This document shows, in pieces, positions 1-8,965 of a stretch of 64,000 bases of DNA (within the stretch, counting starts at the first letter, position 1; each line of letters begins with the position of its first letter). The stretch covers positions 7,081,001-7,145,000 of the forward strand of contig NZ_CP095481.1 in assembly GCF_023023025.1 (NCBI RefSeq), given 5' to 3'. Under the pieces are notes generated by a model. It was given only the letters and a program-made list of their open reading frames with translations. It did not search any database and was not told the origin of the DNA. Origin of the DNA: Amycolatopsis sp. WQ 127309 (GTDB lineage: Bacteria > Actinomycetota > Actinomycetes > Mycobacteriales > Pseudonocardiaceae). Position numbers and translations under genes: made by a program.

Positions 1-972
1 AAGCACCACCAGCTCTACTCGCCGTGGCTGGAACCGGAGAACTGCCGGGCCGGGATGCTCGGCCTGCGCGGCGCGATCTCGCCGGAAGCGGGTCTCATGC
101 GGGACGCGGTGACGCAGATCAAGGACCTCCTGACCCAAGCCGGGGTTGCCGACTCGCCGGTCGGGGTCGACATCGTCGAACCACCGTTCCTGTTCGAGAT
201 GCAACGCCAGGGTCTGAAGGTCGTCGACGCGCAGCAGCTCATGCTCGACGCCCGGCAGATCAAGTCTTCCGACGAGATCACGCTGCTGTCCCAGGCCGCC
301 GCGATGGTCGACGGCGTTTACCAAGACATCGTCGAAGCGCTGAAGCCGGGCGTCCGGGAGAACGAGATCGTCGCGCTGGCGAACAAGCGGCTCTACGAGA
401 TGGGCTCGGATCAGGTCGAGGCGATCAACGCGGTGTCAGGGGAGCGGTGCAACCCGCACCCGCACAACTTCTCCGACCGGCTGATCCGGCCCGGCGACCA
501 GGCGTTCTTCGACATCATCCAGTCGTACAACGGCTACCGGACCTGCTACTACCGCACGTTCGGGGTCGGCAGCGCGACCGACGCCCAGCGCGACGCCTAC
601 CACCGCGCCCGGGAGTGGATGGACGCGGCGATCCGGATCGTCAAGCCCGGCGTCGGGACCGACGACGTCGCCCGTGTCTGGCCCGCGGCGACCGAGTTCG
701 GCTTCGCGAACGAGATGGCCGCCTTCGGCCTGCAGTTCGGCCACGGGCTCGGCCTCGGGCTGCACGAACGCCCGATCATCTCGCGGCTCAACAGCCTCGA
801 CAGCCCCGTCGAGATCCAGCCGGGCATGGTCTTCGCGCTGGAGACCTACTGCCCGGCGTCCGACGGCTTTTCGGCGGCCCGCATCGAAGAAGAGGTCGTC
901 GTCACCGAGACCGGCGTCGAAGTGCTGACGAAGTTCCCGGCCCAGGACCTGTTCGTCGCCAACCCCTACTGA
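1..972 (+). CDS. M24-family (creatinase/prolidase-like) protein, 5' end outside window
   Basis: The frame is open from base 1, so the protein starts upstream and about 323 residues are visible. The pita-bread fold of the M24 family is recognisable: a GDQAFFDI strand, GHGLGLGLHE with the conserved His, an ALETYC Glu and a final EEEVVVTETG strand. M24 enzymes cleave Xaa-Pro bonds or, in creatinase, hydrolyse small amidines. The Asp ligand usually found in the GYxxDxTRT segment is Cys here (GYRTCYYRT), so a normal dinuclear metal site is unlikely and a creatinase-like or other metal-free role fits better. The next gene follows after 22 bp in the same direction, which suggests an operon with the aldehyde dehydrogenase. 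The substrate is not predictable. Confidence 0.85.
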   Translation, partial: KHHQLYSPWLEPENCRAGMLGLRGAISPEAGLMRDAVTQIKDLLTQAGVADSPVGVDIVEPPFLFEMQRQGLKVVDAQQLMLDARQIKSSDEITLLSQAAAMVDGVYQDIVEALKPGVRENEIVALANKRLYEMGSDQVEAINAVSGERCNPHPHNFSDRLIRPGDQAFFDIIQSYNGYRTCYYRTFGVGSATDAQRDAYHRAREWMDAAIRIVKPGVGTDDVARVWPAATEFGFANEMAAFGLQFGHGLGLGLHERPIISRLNSLDSPVEIQPGMVFALETYCPASDGFSAARIEEEVVVTETGVEVLTKFPAQDLFVANPY

Positions 973-994
973 CCCGGTCCGGAGTGGAGAGACC

Positions 995-2428
995 ATGAAC
1001 GTGCCGAACGAACTGTTCATCGGCGGCAAGTGGCGCCCGGCCTCCGACGGCGCCCGGATCACCGTGCTGGACCCGGCGACCGCCGAGCCGATCACCACCG
1101 TCGCCAGCGCGACCGTCCAAGACGGATTGGACGCCGTCGCCGCCGCGTCGGAAGCGCTGGCGGGCTGGGCGGCGACGGCGCCGCGAACCCGCGCCGAACT
1201 GCTGCTGCGTGTGTTCGGCCTGATGAAGGAACGCTCCGAGGAGCTGGCCGAACTCATCGTCCGGGAGAACGGGAAGGCGCTGTCCGACGCCCGGGGTGAG
1301 GTGGCCTACGCCGCCGAGTTCTTCCGCTGGTACGCGGAGGAGGCCGTCCGGGTCGAGGGCACCGTCCAGACCGCGCCCGGCGGCGCGAACCGGATCATGG
1401 TGCTGCGCCAGCCCATCGGGGTCAGCGTCCTGGTGACGCCGTGGAACTTTCCGGCCGCGATGGCCACCCGGAAGATCGGACCGGCGCTGGCCGCGGGCTG
1501 CACGGTGATCCTCAAGCCGGCGAGCGAGACGCCGCTGACCGCGCTGGCCGTCGGCGCGCTGCTCGACGAGGCCGGGGTGCCGCCGGGCGTGGTCAACGTC
1601 GTCCCGTCGAGCCGGTCGGGGCCGGTGGTCGGCGCGATGCTGGCCGACGCGCGGGTGCGGAAGCTGTCGTTCACCGGGTCGACGGAAGTCGGGCGCAAGC
1701 TCCTGCAGGTCGCGGCGGAGAGCGTCGTCAGCTCGTCGATGGAACTCGGCGGCAACGCGCCGTTCCTGGTCTTCGACGACGCCGACCTGGACGCGGCTCT
1801 CGACGGCGCGATGATCGCCAAGATGCGCAACGGCGGCCAGGCCTGCACCGCCGCCAACCGGTTCTTCGTGCAGCGCGGCGTCGTCGCCGAGTTCTCCCGG
1901 CGGCTGGCCGAGCGGATGGGTAACCTCCGCGTCGGGCCGGGCACCGACCCCGCGGTCGAGCTCGGCCCGCTGGTCAACGCCGACGCCGTCGAGAAGGTCG
2001 GCTCGCTGGTGGAGAGCACGGTGGCGGCCGGCGCCAAGGCGCTGATCGGCGGCACCCGGCCCGGCGGACCCGGGTTCTTCTACCCGGCGACGGTGCTCGC
2101 CGACGTCCCCCAGGACGCGCCGGTGCTGGCCGAGGAGATCTTCGGCCCGGTCGCCCCGATCGTCACGTTCGACGACGAAACCGAGGCGGTCCGGCTGGCC
2201 AACGACACCGAGCACGGCTTGGTGTCCTATGTGTACACCGGCGACCTCGCCCGGGGCCTGCGGCTGGCCGAGGCCCTGGAAGCGGGCATGATCGGCCTCA
2301 ACCGCGGCCTGGTGTCGGAGCCGGCGGCGCCGTTCGGCGGGGTCAAGCAGAGCGGCCTGGGCCGGGAAGGTGGCCACGAGGGCCTGCTCGAATACACGGA
2401 GTCGAAGTACATCGCCTTGGACTGGTAG
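995..2428 (+). CDS. NAD(P)-dependent aldehyde dehydrogenase, succinate-semialdehyde type
   Basis: A 477-residue ALDH-superfamily enzyme oxidising an aldehyde to its acid. Visible landmarks are PWNFPAAM (cofactor region), FTGSTEVG, the general-base Glu in MELGG (about residue 250), the catalytic Cys in GGQACTAANR (about residue 284), EEIFGPV and the closing FGGVKQSGLGREGG. Overall character is closest to succinate-semialdehyde dehydrogenases (GabD type), for which about 480 residues is usual, but the substrate cannot be fixed from sequence. A purine-rich stretch (GGAGTGGAGAG) precedes the ATG. It lies between the M24 protein and a LacI regulator on the same strand, suggesting a small-molecule catabolic unit. 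Confidence 0.9.
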   Translation: MNVPNELFIGGKWRPASDGARITVLDPATAEPITTVASATVQDGLDAVAAASEALAGWAATAPRTRAELLLRVFGLMKERSEELAELIVRENGKALSDARGEVAYAAEFFRWYAEEAVRVEGTVQTAPGGANRIMVLRQPIGVSVLVTPWNFPAAMATRKIGPALAAGCTVILKPASETPLTALAVGALLDEAGVPPGVVNVVPSSRSGPVVGAMLADARVRKLSFTGSTEVGRKLLQVAAESVVSSSMELGGNAPFLVFDDADLDAALDGAMIAKMRNGGQACTAANRFFVQRGVVAEFSRRLAERMGNLRVGPGTDPAVELGPLVNADAVEKVGSLVESTVAAGAKALIGGTRPGGPGFFYPATVLADVPQDAPVLAEEIFGPVAPIVTFDDETEAVRLANDTEHGLVSYVYTGDLARGLRLAEALEAGMIGLNRGLVSEPAAPFGGVKQSGLGREGGHEGLLEYTESKYIALDW

Positions 2429-2483
2429 GCGCGCCGTGGGTGAGGTACCCATGCCGTCCCGGTTGTTTCCCTATGCTGTCCCG

Positions 2484-3494
2484 ATGGACAGGGCGCCGAC
2501 CATCAAGGATGTGGCCGAGCTGGCCAAGGTGCACGCGGCGACGGCCAGCCGCGCGCTGAACCCGGCCACGCGGAGCATGGTGACCGCCCGCACGGCCAAC
2601 CGGGTGCTGGAGGCCGCGCGCACGCTGGGGTACGCCCCCAACTCGGCCGCGCGCAGCCTCCGCACCCGGACGTCCCTGGTCGCCGGCGTCATCATCCCGG
2701 ACCTGCGCAACCCCATGTTCCCGCCGATCGTGCGGGGCATCGAGGACGGCCTCCGGGCCGGCGGGTACATGGCGCTGCTCGGCAACACCGATGGCGACCC
2801 CGCCCGCGAACGGGAACTGCTCGACGCGATGCGCGGCCGCCAGACCGACGGGTTCATCCTCGCCACCAGCCGCCGGGACAGCGTGGCCATGGAGGAAGGC
2901 GGCCGCCCGGTCCCGACGGTCCTGGTCAACCGCCGGACCGACGCCGCGGACGTTCCCTCGGTGACCGCGGACAACGCCGTCGGCATCCACGCGCTGGTCC
3001 GGCTGCTGGTCGCGGCGGGCCACACCCGGATCGCGCACCTTGCGGGCCCCCAGGACCTGTCGACCGGCTGGGAGCGACGCCGCGCGTTCGGCGACGCGAT
3101 GTCCGAGCACGGTCTGTCCGCGGAGCGGATCGTCACGTGCGCGGGATTCACCACGGAGGCCGGGCTCGAGGGCACGCTGACCCTGCTCGACACGACCCCT
3201 GGCACCACCGCGATCGTCGCCGGTAACGACCTCATCGCGCTCGGTTGCTACGAGGCGCTCGTTGACCGCGGCGTCCGTTGCCCCGAAGACATTTCGGTGA
3301 CCGGGTTCAACGACATCCCGTTCCCTGGCCGTCAGCAGCCGGCGTTGACCACAGTTCGGATCCCGCACTACGAGATCGGCTTGGAGGCGGCCCGTCTGCT
3401 GCTGGAGCGGATCGGCAACCCGGAAGCGCCGGCGAAGCGGGTCGTACTCCCCGTCGAGGTCGTCGAACGCGACTCGATCGCGCCCGCTCACTGA
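2484..3494 (+). CDS. LacI-family transcriptional regulator
   Basis: A 336-residue repressor. The N-terminal helix-turn-helix is typical: TIKDVAELAKVHAATASRALN, with the hinge near residue 55. A periplasmic-binding-like effector domain follows (VAGVIIPDLRNPMFPPI, VTGFNDIPFPG, LTTVRIPHYEIG). The start at 2484 places the HTH at the extreme N-terminus as in all LacI proteins; an in-frame ATG at 2451 is possible but would add residues without family support. The gene begins 55 bp after the aldehyde dehydrogenase, so it probably regulates that unit. The effector is likely a sugar-like or small organic molecule, which is inference. Confidence 0.92.
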   Translation: MDRAPTIKDVAELAKVHAATASRALNPATRSMVTARTANRVLEAARTLGYAPNSAARSLRTRTSLVAGVIIPDLRNPMFPPIVRGIEDGLRAGGYMALLGNTDGDPARERELLDAMRGRQTDGFILATSRRDSVAMEEGGRPVPTVLVNRRTDAADVPSVTADNAVGIHALVRLLVAAGHTRIAHLAGPQDLSTGWERRRAFGDAMSEHGLSAERIVTCAGFTTEAGLEGTLTLLDTTPGTTAIVAGNDLIALGCYEALVDRGVRCPEDISVTGFNDIPFPGRQQPALTTVRIPHYEIGLEAARLLLERIGNPEAPAKRVVLPVEVVERDSIAPAH

Positions 3495-3503
3495 CTCCGG
3501 CTT

Positions 3504-4160
3504 TCAGAACAGTTCCGGGTGCTGGGAGAGTTCCGCCCGGGTGCGACGGATGTGCAGTTCCAGGATCTGCTCGGCCGACACGTGGTCGTGCTCGCGCAGG
3601 GCTTCGATCAACAGGCGGTGCTCGGCGCCGATGATCCAGCTCCGCTCTGTTCCCGCGAGGTGGGTGAACGCGCGACGGTAGTGCTGGGTCGTGTCCCAGA
3701 GCCGCGCGACGATCGACGCCAGCTCCTCGGCGTCGTGGCGCCGGTAGGTCACCCAGTGCAGCTGCCGGTCCAGGACCAGGAACTCCTCGACGTCAGAACA
3801 GCCCTCGATGCGTTCCTGGAGCCGGTCCAGCTCGGTGATGTCCGCGACGGTGAGGTGCGGGGCGGATTCCGCGAGCAGCAACGGCTCCAGCCGCTCCCGC
3901 ATCTTGTAGCTGAGGTCGCACTCGCGCATGGTCATCCGCGTAACCCAGGCGCCCTGGTTCGCGCGCAGGGTCACCAGCCCGCGGGCGGCGAGGATGCGCA
4001 ACGCCTCCCGGACCGGCAGCCGGCTCGTTTCGAGCTCCTCCGCGAGTTCGTCCTGAATGATCCGGGTCCCCGGCGCGAGTCCACCGGCGAGGATGCGTTC
4101 TCGCAACTGGTCGGCGATGCGCTGGCTGGCCACCGCCGCCCCGTCGGTCCGCTCGGCCAC
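3504..4160 (-). CDS. GntR-family regulator, FCD (FadR) subclass
   Basis: A 218-residue protein with an N-terminal winged helix (QRIADQLRERILAGGLAPG; EELETSRLPVREALRILAARGLV) and an all-helical FCD effector domain carrying the usual His residues (LHWVTYRR, GAEHRLLIEALREHD, LHIRRTR) that often bind a metal and carboxylate ligands. The start is GTG at 4160, preceded by GGAG. It lies 26 bp downstream of the VOC gene on the same strand, so the two are probably co-transcribed. The twin ATGGATCCAT palindromes in the promoter region upstream are its likely operators, giving autoregulation and control of the divergent dehydrogenase genes. Convergent with the LacI gene (9 bp gap). Confidence 0.92.
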   Translation of the reverse strand: MAERTDGAAVASQRIADQLRERILAGGLAPGTRIIQDELAEELETSRLPVREALRILAARGLVTLRANQGAWVTRMTMRECDLSYKMRERLEPLLLAESAPHLTVADITELDRLQERIEGCSDVEEFLVLDRQLHWVTYRRHDAEELASIVARLWDTTQHYRRAFTHLAGTERSWIIGAEHRLLIEALREHDHVSAEQILELHIRRTRAELSQHPELF

Positions 4161-4186
4161 GCTGTTGGTCTCCTCGTTCGGGCGGG

Positions 4187-4687
4187 TCAGGCGAAGGCGG
4201 CGGGATCGTGGTCGAACGCCTTGCCGTTCGGATAGGACACTAGCTCACACTGCAGACCCCACGGCGCCAGGAAGTACACCCACCGCTGGCCTTCGCTCGC
4301 CCCCTTGCTCACGGTGGGTTCACCCAGCACGCGCAGGCCGCGCCGGTGCAGCTCGGCCACGGCGGCGTCCATGTCGTCCACGTAGAGGGCGATGTGGTGG
4401 CCGCCGACGTCGCTGTTGCGCGGCGACCCGGTCACCTGATCGGGAGCTTCGTACTCGAAGACCTCGAAGATCGCCTGGCCGCCCAGCCGGAAGAAGTGCA
4501 GCTGGCGCATGACCGCGCGGTCGGCCACCCCGAGGTGCTCGCTCATCCAGTGACCGTCGTCCTGGAACGGGCCGAGGGCGTACAGGTACTCACAGCCCAG
4601 GACGTCGACGAAGAACTCCCGGGCCTGTTCGAGGTCGGGGACGGTGATCCCGATGTGGTCGAGGCGGCTCAATCCCGGGATAGCCAT
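4187..4687 (-). CDS. VOC-superfamily protein (glyoxalase/extradiol-dioxygenase fold)
   Basis: A 166-residue protein with two beta-alpha-beta-beta-beta repeats: SRLDHIGITVPDLEQAREFFVDVLG in the first and HHIALYVDDMDAAVAELHRRGLRVLGEP in the second. Metal-ligand type residues (H in LDHIG, H in GHHIALY, E in LQCELV) are present, so a metal-dependent lyase, isomerase or dioxygenase is plausible. The start at 4687 is chosen because GGAGACATC directly precedes this ATG; upstream in-frame starts would place the first palindrome inside the coding region. First gene of a leftward VOC-gntR unit. The substrate is unknown. Confidence 0.85.
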   Translation of the reverse strand: MAIPGLSRLDHIGITVPDLEQAREFFVDVLGCEYLYALGPFQDDGHWMSEHLGVADRAVMRQLHFFRLGGQAIFEVFEYEAPDQVTGSPRNSDVGGHHIALYVDDMDAAVAELHRRGLRVLGEPTVSKGASEGQRWVYFLAPWGLQCELVSYPNGKAFDHDPAAFA

Positions 4688-4696
4688 GATGTCTCC

Positions 4697-4708
4697 AATG
4701 GATCCATT
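4697..4708. promoter_or_regulatory. Operator-like palindrome, copy 1 (VOC side)
   Basis: Perfect 12-bp palindrome AATGGATCCATT just upstream of the VOC start. It shares its core with the second copy at 4768-4785; the two centres are 74 bp apart, close to seven helical turns. Probable GntR binding site. Confidence 0.65.
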
Positions 4709-4767
4709 TTGCTTGCGCTCGTCCATGCCTACGCGCATAGTCTAGGAGATAACCTCGGAAATCTCAC

Positions 4768-4785
4768 CAAGATGGATCCATCTTG
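4768..4785. promoter_or_regulatory. Operator-like palindrome, copy 2 (E1 side)
   Basis: Perfect 18-bp palindrome CAAGATGGATCCATCTTG ending 27 bp before the E1 start codon. Such length is unlikely by chance and fits a dimeric GntR/FCD regulator controlling the divergent promoters. Confidence 0.7.
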
Positions 4786-4812
4786 AGTCTGGCTGGTCTG
4801 CAAGGAGCCCCG

Positions 4813-6993
4813 ATGCCCACCCGTGAGAACCTGGCCGCCGGTTCGCCCTGGATCGAGCTGCGCACCTCGCCCGAAGACTGGGCCGCCGCGGACGGCGGCG
4901 TGCTGCTGCGGCTGCTCGGCCAAGCGCTTTGGATCCGGACGTTTGAGGAGTACGTCCTCGAACTGGCCGGTGAAGGGCTGATCCACGGCCCAGCGCACTC
5001 CAGCATCGGCCAGGAAGGCGGCGCAGTCGGCTCAGTGCTGCCCTTGCGCAGCGACGACTTCGTCAACGGCTCGCACCGGGGTCACCACCAGTTCCTGGCC
5101 AAGGCGTTCGGGCACGTCACGACCGCGAAGCCCGGGACGCTGCCCGAGCTGGACGACGAGGTCCGCACGGTTCTCCGACGCACGCTGGCCGAGATCTGCG
5201 GCCTGGCGGACGGCTTCTGCCGCGGCCGAGGGGGCTCGATGCACCTGCAGTGGCGGGAAGCCGGGGCGATGGGCACCAACGCCATCGTCGGCGGCGGAGT
5301 GCCCCAGGCCGCGGGCTTCGCCTGGAACCAGCGCCGCAGCGGCACGGACGCGGTCACCGTCACCTACTTCGGGGACGGCGCGGTCAACATCGGCTCGGTG
5401 CTGGAGACGTTCAACCTCGCCGCCGCCTGGAAGCTCCCGATCTGCTTCTTCATCGAGAACAACCAGTACGCCGTGTCCACGCCGGTGAGCGAGGCCACCG
5501 CCGAGCCTCGGCTTTCCGCACGCGGTCTCGGCTTCAACATCCCGAGCTGGCGCGTCGACGGCATGGACGCGCTCGCGGTACACCTCGCCACGACCGAGGC
5601 GGTCGAGCACATGCGCGCCGGCAACGGCCCGACGATCGTCGAGGCGGACCTCTACCGCTTCTTCCACCAGAACGGGCCGTACCCGGGCAGCGCCTTCGGC
5701 TACCGGACGAAGGACGAGGAAAAGTCCTGGCGTGACCGGGATCCGCTGGAACAGCTGCGCGAGCAGGTCGTCCGTCGCGGCCTCGCCACGGCCGAGGAGA
5801 TCGACGCGTCCCAGGACGAGGTGGTGAAGGTCCTCCACGAGATCGGGGACGGCTTCCTCGAGCCGGAACCCGGTGGCAAACCCGGGCAGCGGCGGATCAA
5901 GGCCGAAGCCTGGCCCGACCCGGACTTCGTCGACGTCGGCGTCCGCGGCGACCTGTCCGAGCTGGTGGGTGGCCGGTACGAGGAGGTCGAAACCTTCGTC
6001 GGCGAGCTCGCCGACCGCCGGTTCATCGACGTCGTGAGCGACGTGCTCGCCCGGCGGATGGAAACCGACGAGAAGGTCGTGATCCTGGGGGAGGACGTCA
6101 ACCGCCTCAAGGGCGGGACCAACGGCGCGACGAAGCGGTCCCTGGAGCTGTTCCCCGACCGGGTGCTCGGCACGCCGATCTCTGAGAACGCGTTCAGCGG
6201 GCTGGGCGGCGGAATGGCGCTCGACGGCCGGGCGCGCCCGATCGTCGAGTTCATGTACGCCGACTTCATGTGGGTCGCCGCCGACCAGCTGTTCAACCAG
6301 GTCGCCAAGGCCCGGCACATGTTCGGCGGAGACGGGAAGGTCCCGTTCGTGCTGCGCAGCAAGCTGGCCGCGGGCACGGGCTACGGGTCGCAGCACTCGA
6401 TGGATCCCGCGGGAATCCTCACGACCGCGGTGGGCCTGAGAGTGGTCGCGCCGTCCACCCCATTCGACTACGTCGGCTTGATGAACACCGCGCTCGCCTG
6501 CGACGACCCGGTGGTCGTTCTCGAGCACGTAGACCTCTACACCTCGACGGGCACGGGCCCGGTCGACGATCTCGACTACCGGATCCCCGTCGGGAAGGCA
6601 GCGTTGCGCGCCGAAGGCGACGACCTGACGATCATCTCGTACCTCTCGATGGTCGGGCACACGCTGCAGGCACTCGAGCAGGTGCCGGAGCTGCGGGCCG
6701 ATCTCATCGACCTGCGCTGGCTCGACCGGGCGAGCCTCGACTGGGAGACGATCGAGCGCAGCGTGAAGAAGACCAACCGGGTGCTGATCGTCGAACAGGG
6801 TGCGCTGGGCACGTCCTACGGCGGCCGGCTCGCGGACGAGATCCAGCGACGTCTCTTCGACTGGCTCGACGCGCCTATCGAACGGGTCACCGGAGCCGAA
6901 GCGTCACCGAGCATCAGCAAGGTCCTCGAGCGCGCGGCCATCGCCCGGACCGAGGAAGTCGTGACCGCCCTGCGCCGCATCGCGGCTTCCTGA
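4813..6993 (+). CDS. 2-oxoacid/acetoin-type dehydrogenase E1, alpha-beta fusion (TPP-dependent)
   Basis: A 726-residue thiamine-pyrophosphate enzyme that would decarboxylate a 2-oxoacid (or cleave acetoin) and acylate the lipoyl group of E2. Residues 1 to about 370 are the E1-alpha module, with IGQEGG, GRGGSMHLQ and the TPP motif GDG (187-189) to NN (216-217). Residues from about 395 are the E1-beta module (VVILGEDV, TPISENAFSGLGGGMALDG, VEFMYADF). Alpha and beta are separate genes in many branched-chain and acetoin complexes; here they are one chain. AAGGAG at 4802-4807 selects the ATG at 4813. The E2 gene follows after 28 bp. The natural substrate is not determined. Confidence 0.9.
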   Translation: MPTRENLAAGSPWIELRTSPEDWAAADGGVLLRLLGQALWIRTFEEYVLELAGEGLIHGPAHSSIGQEGGAVGSVLPLRSDDFVNGSHRGHHQFLAKAFGHVTTAKPGTLPELDDEVRTVLRRTLAEICGLADGFCRGRGGSMHLQWREAGAMGTNAIVGGGVPQAAGFAWNQRRSGTDAVTVTYFGDGAVNIGSVLETFNLAAAWKLPICFFIENNQYAVSTPVSEATAEPRLSARGLGFNIPSWRVDGMDALAVHLATTEAVEHMRAGNGPTIVEADLYRFFHQNGPYPGSAFGYRTKDEEKSWRDRDPLEQLREQVVRRGLATAEEIDASQDEVVKVLHEIGDGFLEPEPGGKPGQRRIKAEAWPDPDFVDVGVRGDLSELVGGRYEEVETFVGELADRRFIDVVSDVLARRMETDEKVVILGEDVNRLKGGTNGATKRSLELFPDRVLGTPISENAFSGLGGGMALDGRARPIVEFMYADFMWVAADQLFNQVAKARHMFGGDGKVPFVLRSKLAAGTGYGSQHSMDPAGILTTAVGLRVVAPSTPFDYVGLMNTALACDDPVVVLEHVDLYTSTGTGPVDDLDYRIPVGKAALRAEGDDLTIISYLSMVGHTLQALEQVPELRADLIDLRWLDRASLDWETIERSVKKTNRVLIVEQGALGTSYGGRLADEIQRRLFDWLDAPIERVTGAEASPSISKVLERAAIARTEEVVTALRRIAAS

Positions 6994-7021
6994 ACACCGG
7001 CCCGAGACCGAGGAGCTGAAC

Positions 7022-8239
7022 ATGGCAACGCTGCTGCGGATGCCCGAAGTCGCCGCAGGCGCGACCCAAGCCGTCCTGTCCCAGTGGCTGGTGCGGGAGA
7101 ACGTGCGCTTCGCGACGGGGGAAGCGATCGCCGTCCTCGAAACCGACAAGGCTTCCGTCGAGGTGGAGGCCGAGGCGGACGCGGTGATTCTGAGGACCCT
7201 GGTGGCCGGCGGCGCGATGGTCGACGTCGGCGCGCCGATCGCGCTGCTCGGCGAGGAGTCCGAGCACGCCGAGATCGACAAGCTGCTGGCCGGCTTCGGC
7301 GTGGGCGCGACGACCGACGTCCCGGCACCAGCGCGCCGCGACGTCGAGGAGCCGGCTCCTCGCGCGCGGATCTTCGCGAGCCCGTTGGCGCGCAAGCTGT
7401 TGAAGGAAGCCGGTATCGCGCCGGAGACGGTCGAAGGAACGGGGCCGAACGGCCGGATCGTCCGTCGCGACGTCGAGAAAGCTGTTGCCGACGCACGTTC
7501 CGCCGCTGCTGCCGAGCCCGCGCCGTCGCGACGTCCGCCGATTCCTGTTCCTGCCGGCACCGGCTACCGCGAGATCCCGCACAGCCGGCTCCGGCGAGCC
7601 GTCGCGACGCGGCTCACCGCGAGCAAACAGGAGATCCCGCACTTCTACGTCCGGCGCACCGCCCGGATCGACGCGCTGCTCGAACTCCGCCGGCAGCTCA
7701 ACACGGTGACGCCGGTGAAGATCTCGGTCAACGACCTCGTCGTCAGGGCCGTCGCCGTTGCCCACCGCCGGATCCCCGACGCGAACGTCATCTGGACCGA
7801 GGACGGCATGCGCCAGTTCGAGTCCGTCGACGTCGCGGTGGCGATCGCGTCGGATCGCGGCTTGGTGACGCCGGTCCTGCGCGGTGTGGACAAGAGCACC
7901 CCCGCCGGCATTTCCGAGCAGGTGAGGACCTTCGTGCAGCAGGCGACAGACGGCAAACTCGACCAACGTGACCTCGAGGGCGGTTCGATCGCCGTCAGCA
8001 ACCTGGGCATGTACGGCGTGGACGAATTCTCGGCGATCATCAATCCGCCGCAGTCCGCGATCCTGGCCGTCGGCGCGGGTAAGCCGGCACCCGCGGTGGT
8101 CGAGGGCGAGCTCACGATCGCCACCCAGCTCGCGCTGGTCCTGTCGGTCGATCACCGCGCCATCGACGGTGCTTTGGCGGCGCGGTGGATGGCCGCGCTG
8201 ATCGAGGCTCTCGAAGAGCCGTTGCGGTTGCTCGCCTAG
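7022..8239 (+). CDS. Dihydrolipoamide acyltransferase (E2) of a 2-oxoacid/acetoin dehydrogenase
   Basis: A 405-residue E2 with three recognisable parts. An N-terminal lipoyl domain carries the attachment Lys 43 in ETDKASVEV. A peripheral E3/E1-binding domain follows at about 118-155 (ASPLARKLLKEAGI, GTGPNGRIVRRDV). The C-terminal catalytic domain ends with DHRAIDG (His 378, Asp 382), the acyl-transfer site. The linker between domains is rich in Ala and Pro. It forms an operon with the E1 fusion. There is a single lipoyl domain and no E3 (dihydrolipoamide dehydrogenase) gene nearby, so E3 is probably shared from elsewhere in the genome. Confidence 0.93.
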   Translation: MATLLRMPEVAAGATQAVLSQWLVRENVRFATGEAIAVLETDKASVEVEAEADAVILRTLVAGGAMVDVGAPIALLGEESEHAEIDKLLAGFGVGATTDVPAPARRDVEEPAPRARIFASPLARKLLKEAGIAPETVEGTGPNGRIVRRDVEKAVADARSAAAAEPAPSRRPPIPVPAGTGYREIPHSRLRRAVATRLTASKQEIPHFYVRRTARIDALLELRRQLNTVTPVKISVNDLVVRAVAVAHRRIPDANVIWTEDGMRQFESVDVAVAIASDRGLVTPVLRGVDKSTPAGISEQVRTFVQQATDGKLDQRDLEGGSIAVSNLGMYGVDEFSAIINPPQSAILAVGAGKPAPAVVEGELTIATQLALVLSVDHRAIDGALAARWMAALIEALEEPLRLLA

Positions 8240-8331
8240 AACCTGTTGACTGCGAAGGAAAACGCACAAGGTAACCCGCCGCGCCATCGGGAAGGTGATG
8301 GCGGCATCAGCCGCGCGACGGCGGCCCTGGC

Positions 8332-8931
8332 TTAGCCGGGCGCGGTCGCTCCGCGCTCGGTCGTTCGAAGGCCGGCGAAGAGCATGTCCAGGTAGCGGTC
8401 GCAGGCGTCGGGATGCTCGTCGAGCAGGGGGAGCGCGGCGTGGTAGACGCCGCACGTCAGCAGGACGACGTCTTGCCCGTGGACGTCGGGGCGCAGGGTT
8501 CCCGCCCGGCGGGCTCGGCCGGCCAGCCGTTCGGCGGCGGTGATGAGCCGTTCGACTTGGGCTTGGACCCCGGCGTGCCGGGCCGCGCCGGCGCTGTCGA
8601 GCACCTGGACCAGGGCCCGGTTGCGCGCGTAGGTTCCGGCGCCGACCCGCATGAACTCGAGCAGCGCAGCGTCGGCGTCATCCCTGGCGGCCACGCGGTC
8701 CGCCGCGGCCACGAGTTCGTCAACGGCATCGGCGACGATGGCCGCGAGCAGTTCGTCCTTGGTCGGGAAGTGGCGGAAGACCGTGCCCTTGGCGATCCCG
8801 GCGCGCGCGGCGATCTGGGCGACCGTCGCCTCCTCGCCGATGTCGGCGAACACCGTGGCCGCCGCTTCGAGCAGGGCTTTTCGGGTGCGGACCGCGTCCG
8901 CCCGCATCGCGCGCTCCGGGTTCGTCGTCAC
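8332..8931 (-). CDS. TetR-family transcriptional regulator
   Basis: A 199-residue regulator. The HTH is clear: AAATVFADIGEEATVAQIAARAG, then IAKGTVFRHFPTKDELLAAI. The C-terminal ligand domain is of the compact type (about residues 80-195). A GGAGG overlapping an upstream GTG at 8937 is correctly spaced for the GTG at 8931, so that start is preferred. Two identical-pattern operators TGACC-N4-GGTCA lie between it and the divergent oxidoreductase gene, so it probably represses itself and that gene. The ligand is unknown. Confidence 0.92.
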   Translation of the reverse strand: MTTNPERAMRADAVRTRKALLEAAATVFADIGEEATVAQIAARAGIAKGTVFRHFPTKDELLAAIVADAVDELVAAADRVAARDDADAALLEFMRVGAGTYARNRALVQVLDSAGAARHAGVQAQVERLITAAERLAGRARRAGTLRPDVHGQDVVLLTCGVYHAALPLLDEHPDACDRYLDMLFAGLRTTERGATAPG

Positions 8932-8965
8932 CGTCACCTCCGTGTCCGGCCCATCGTAGCGAACC

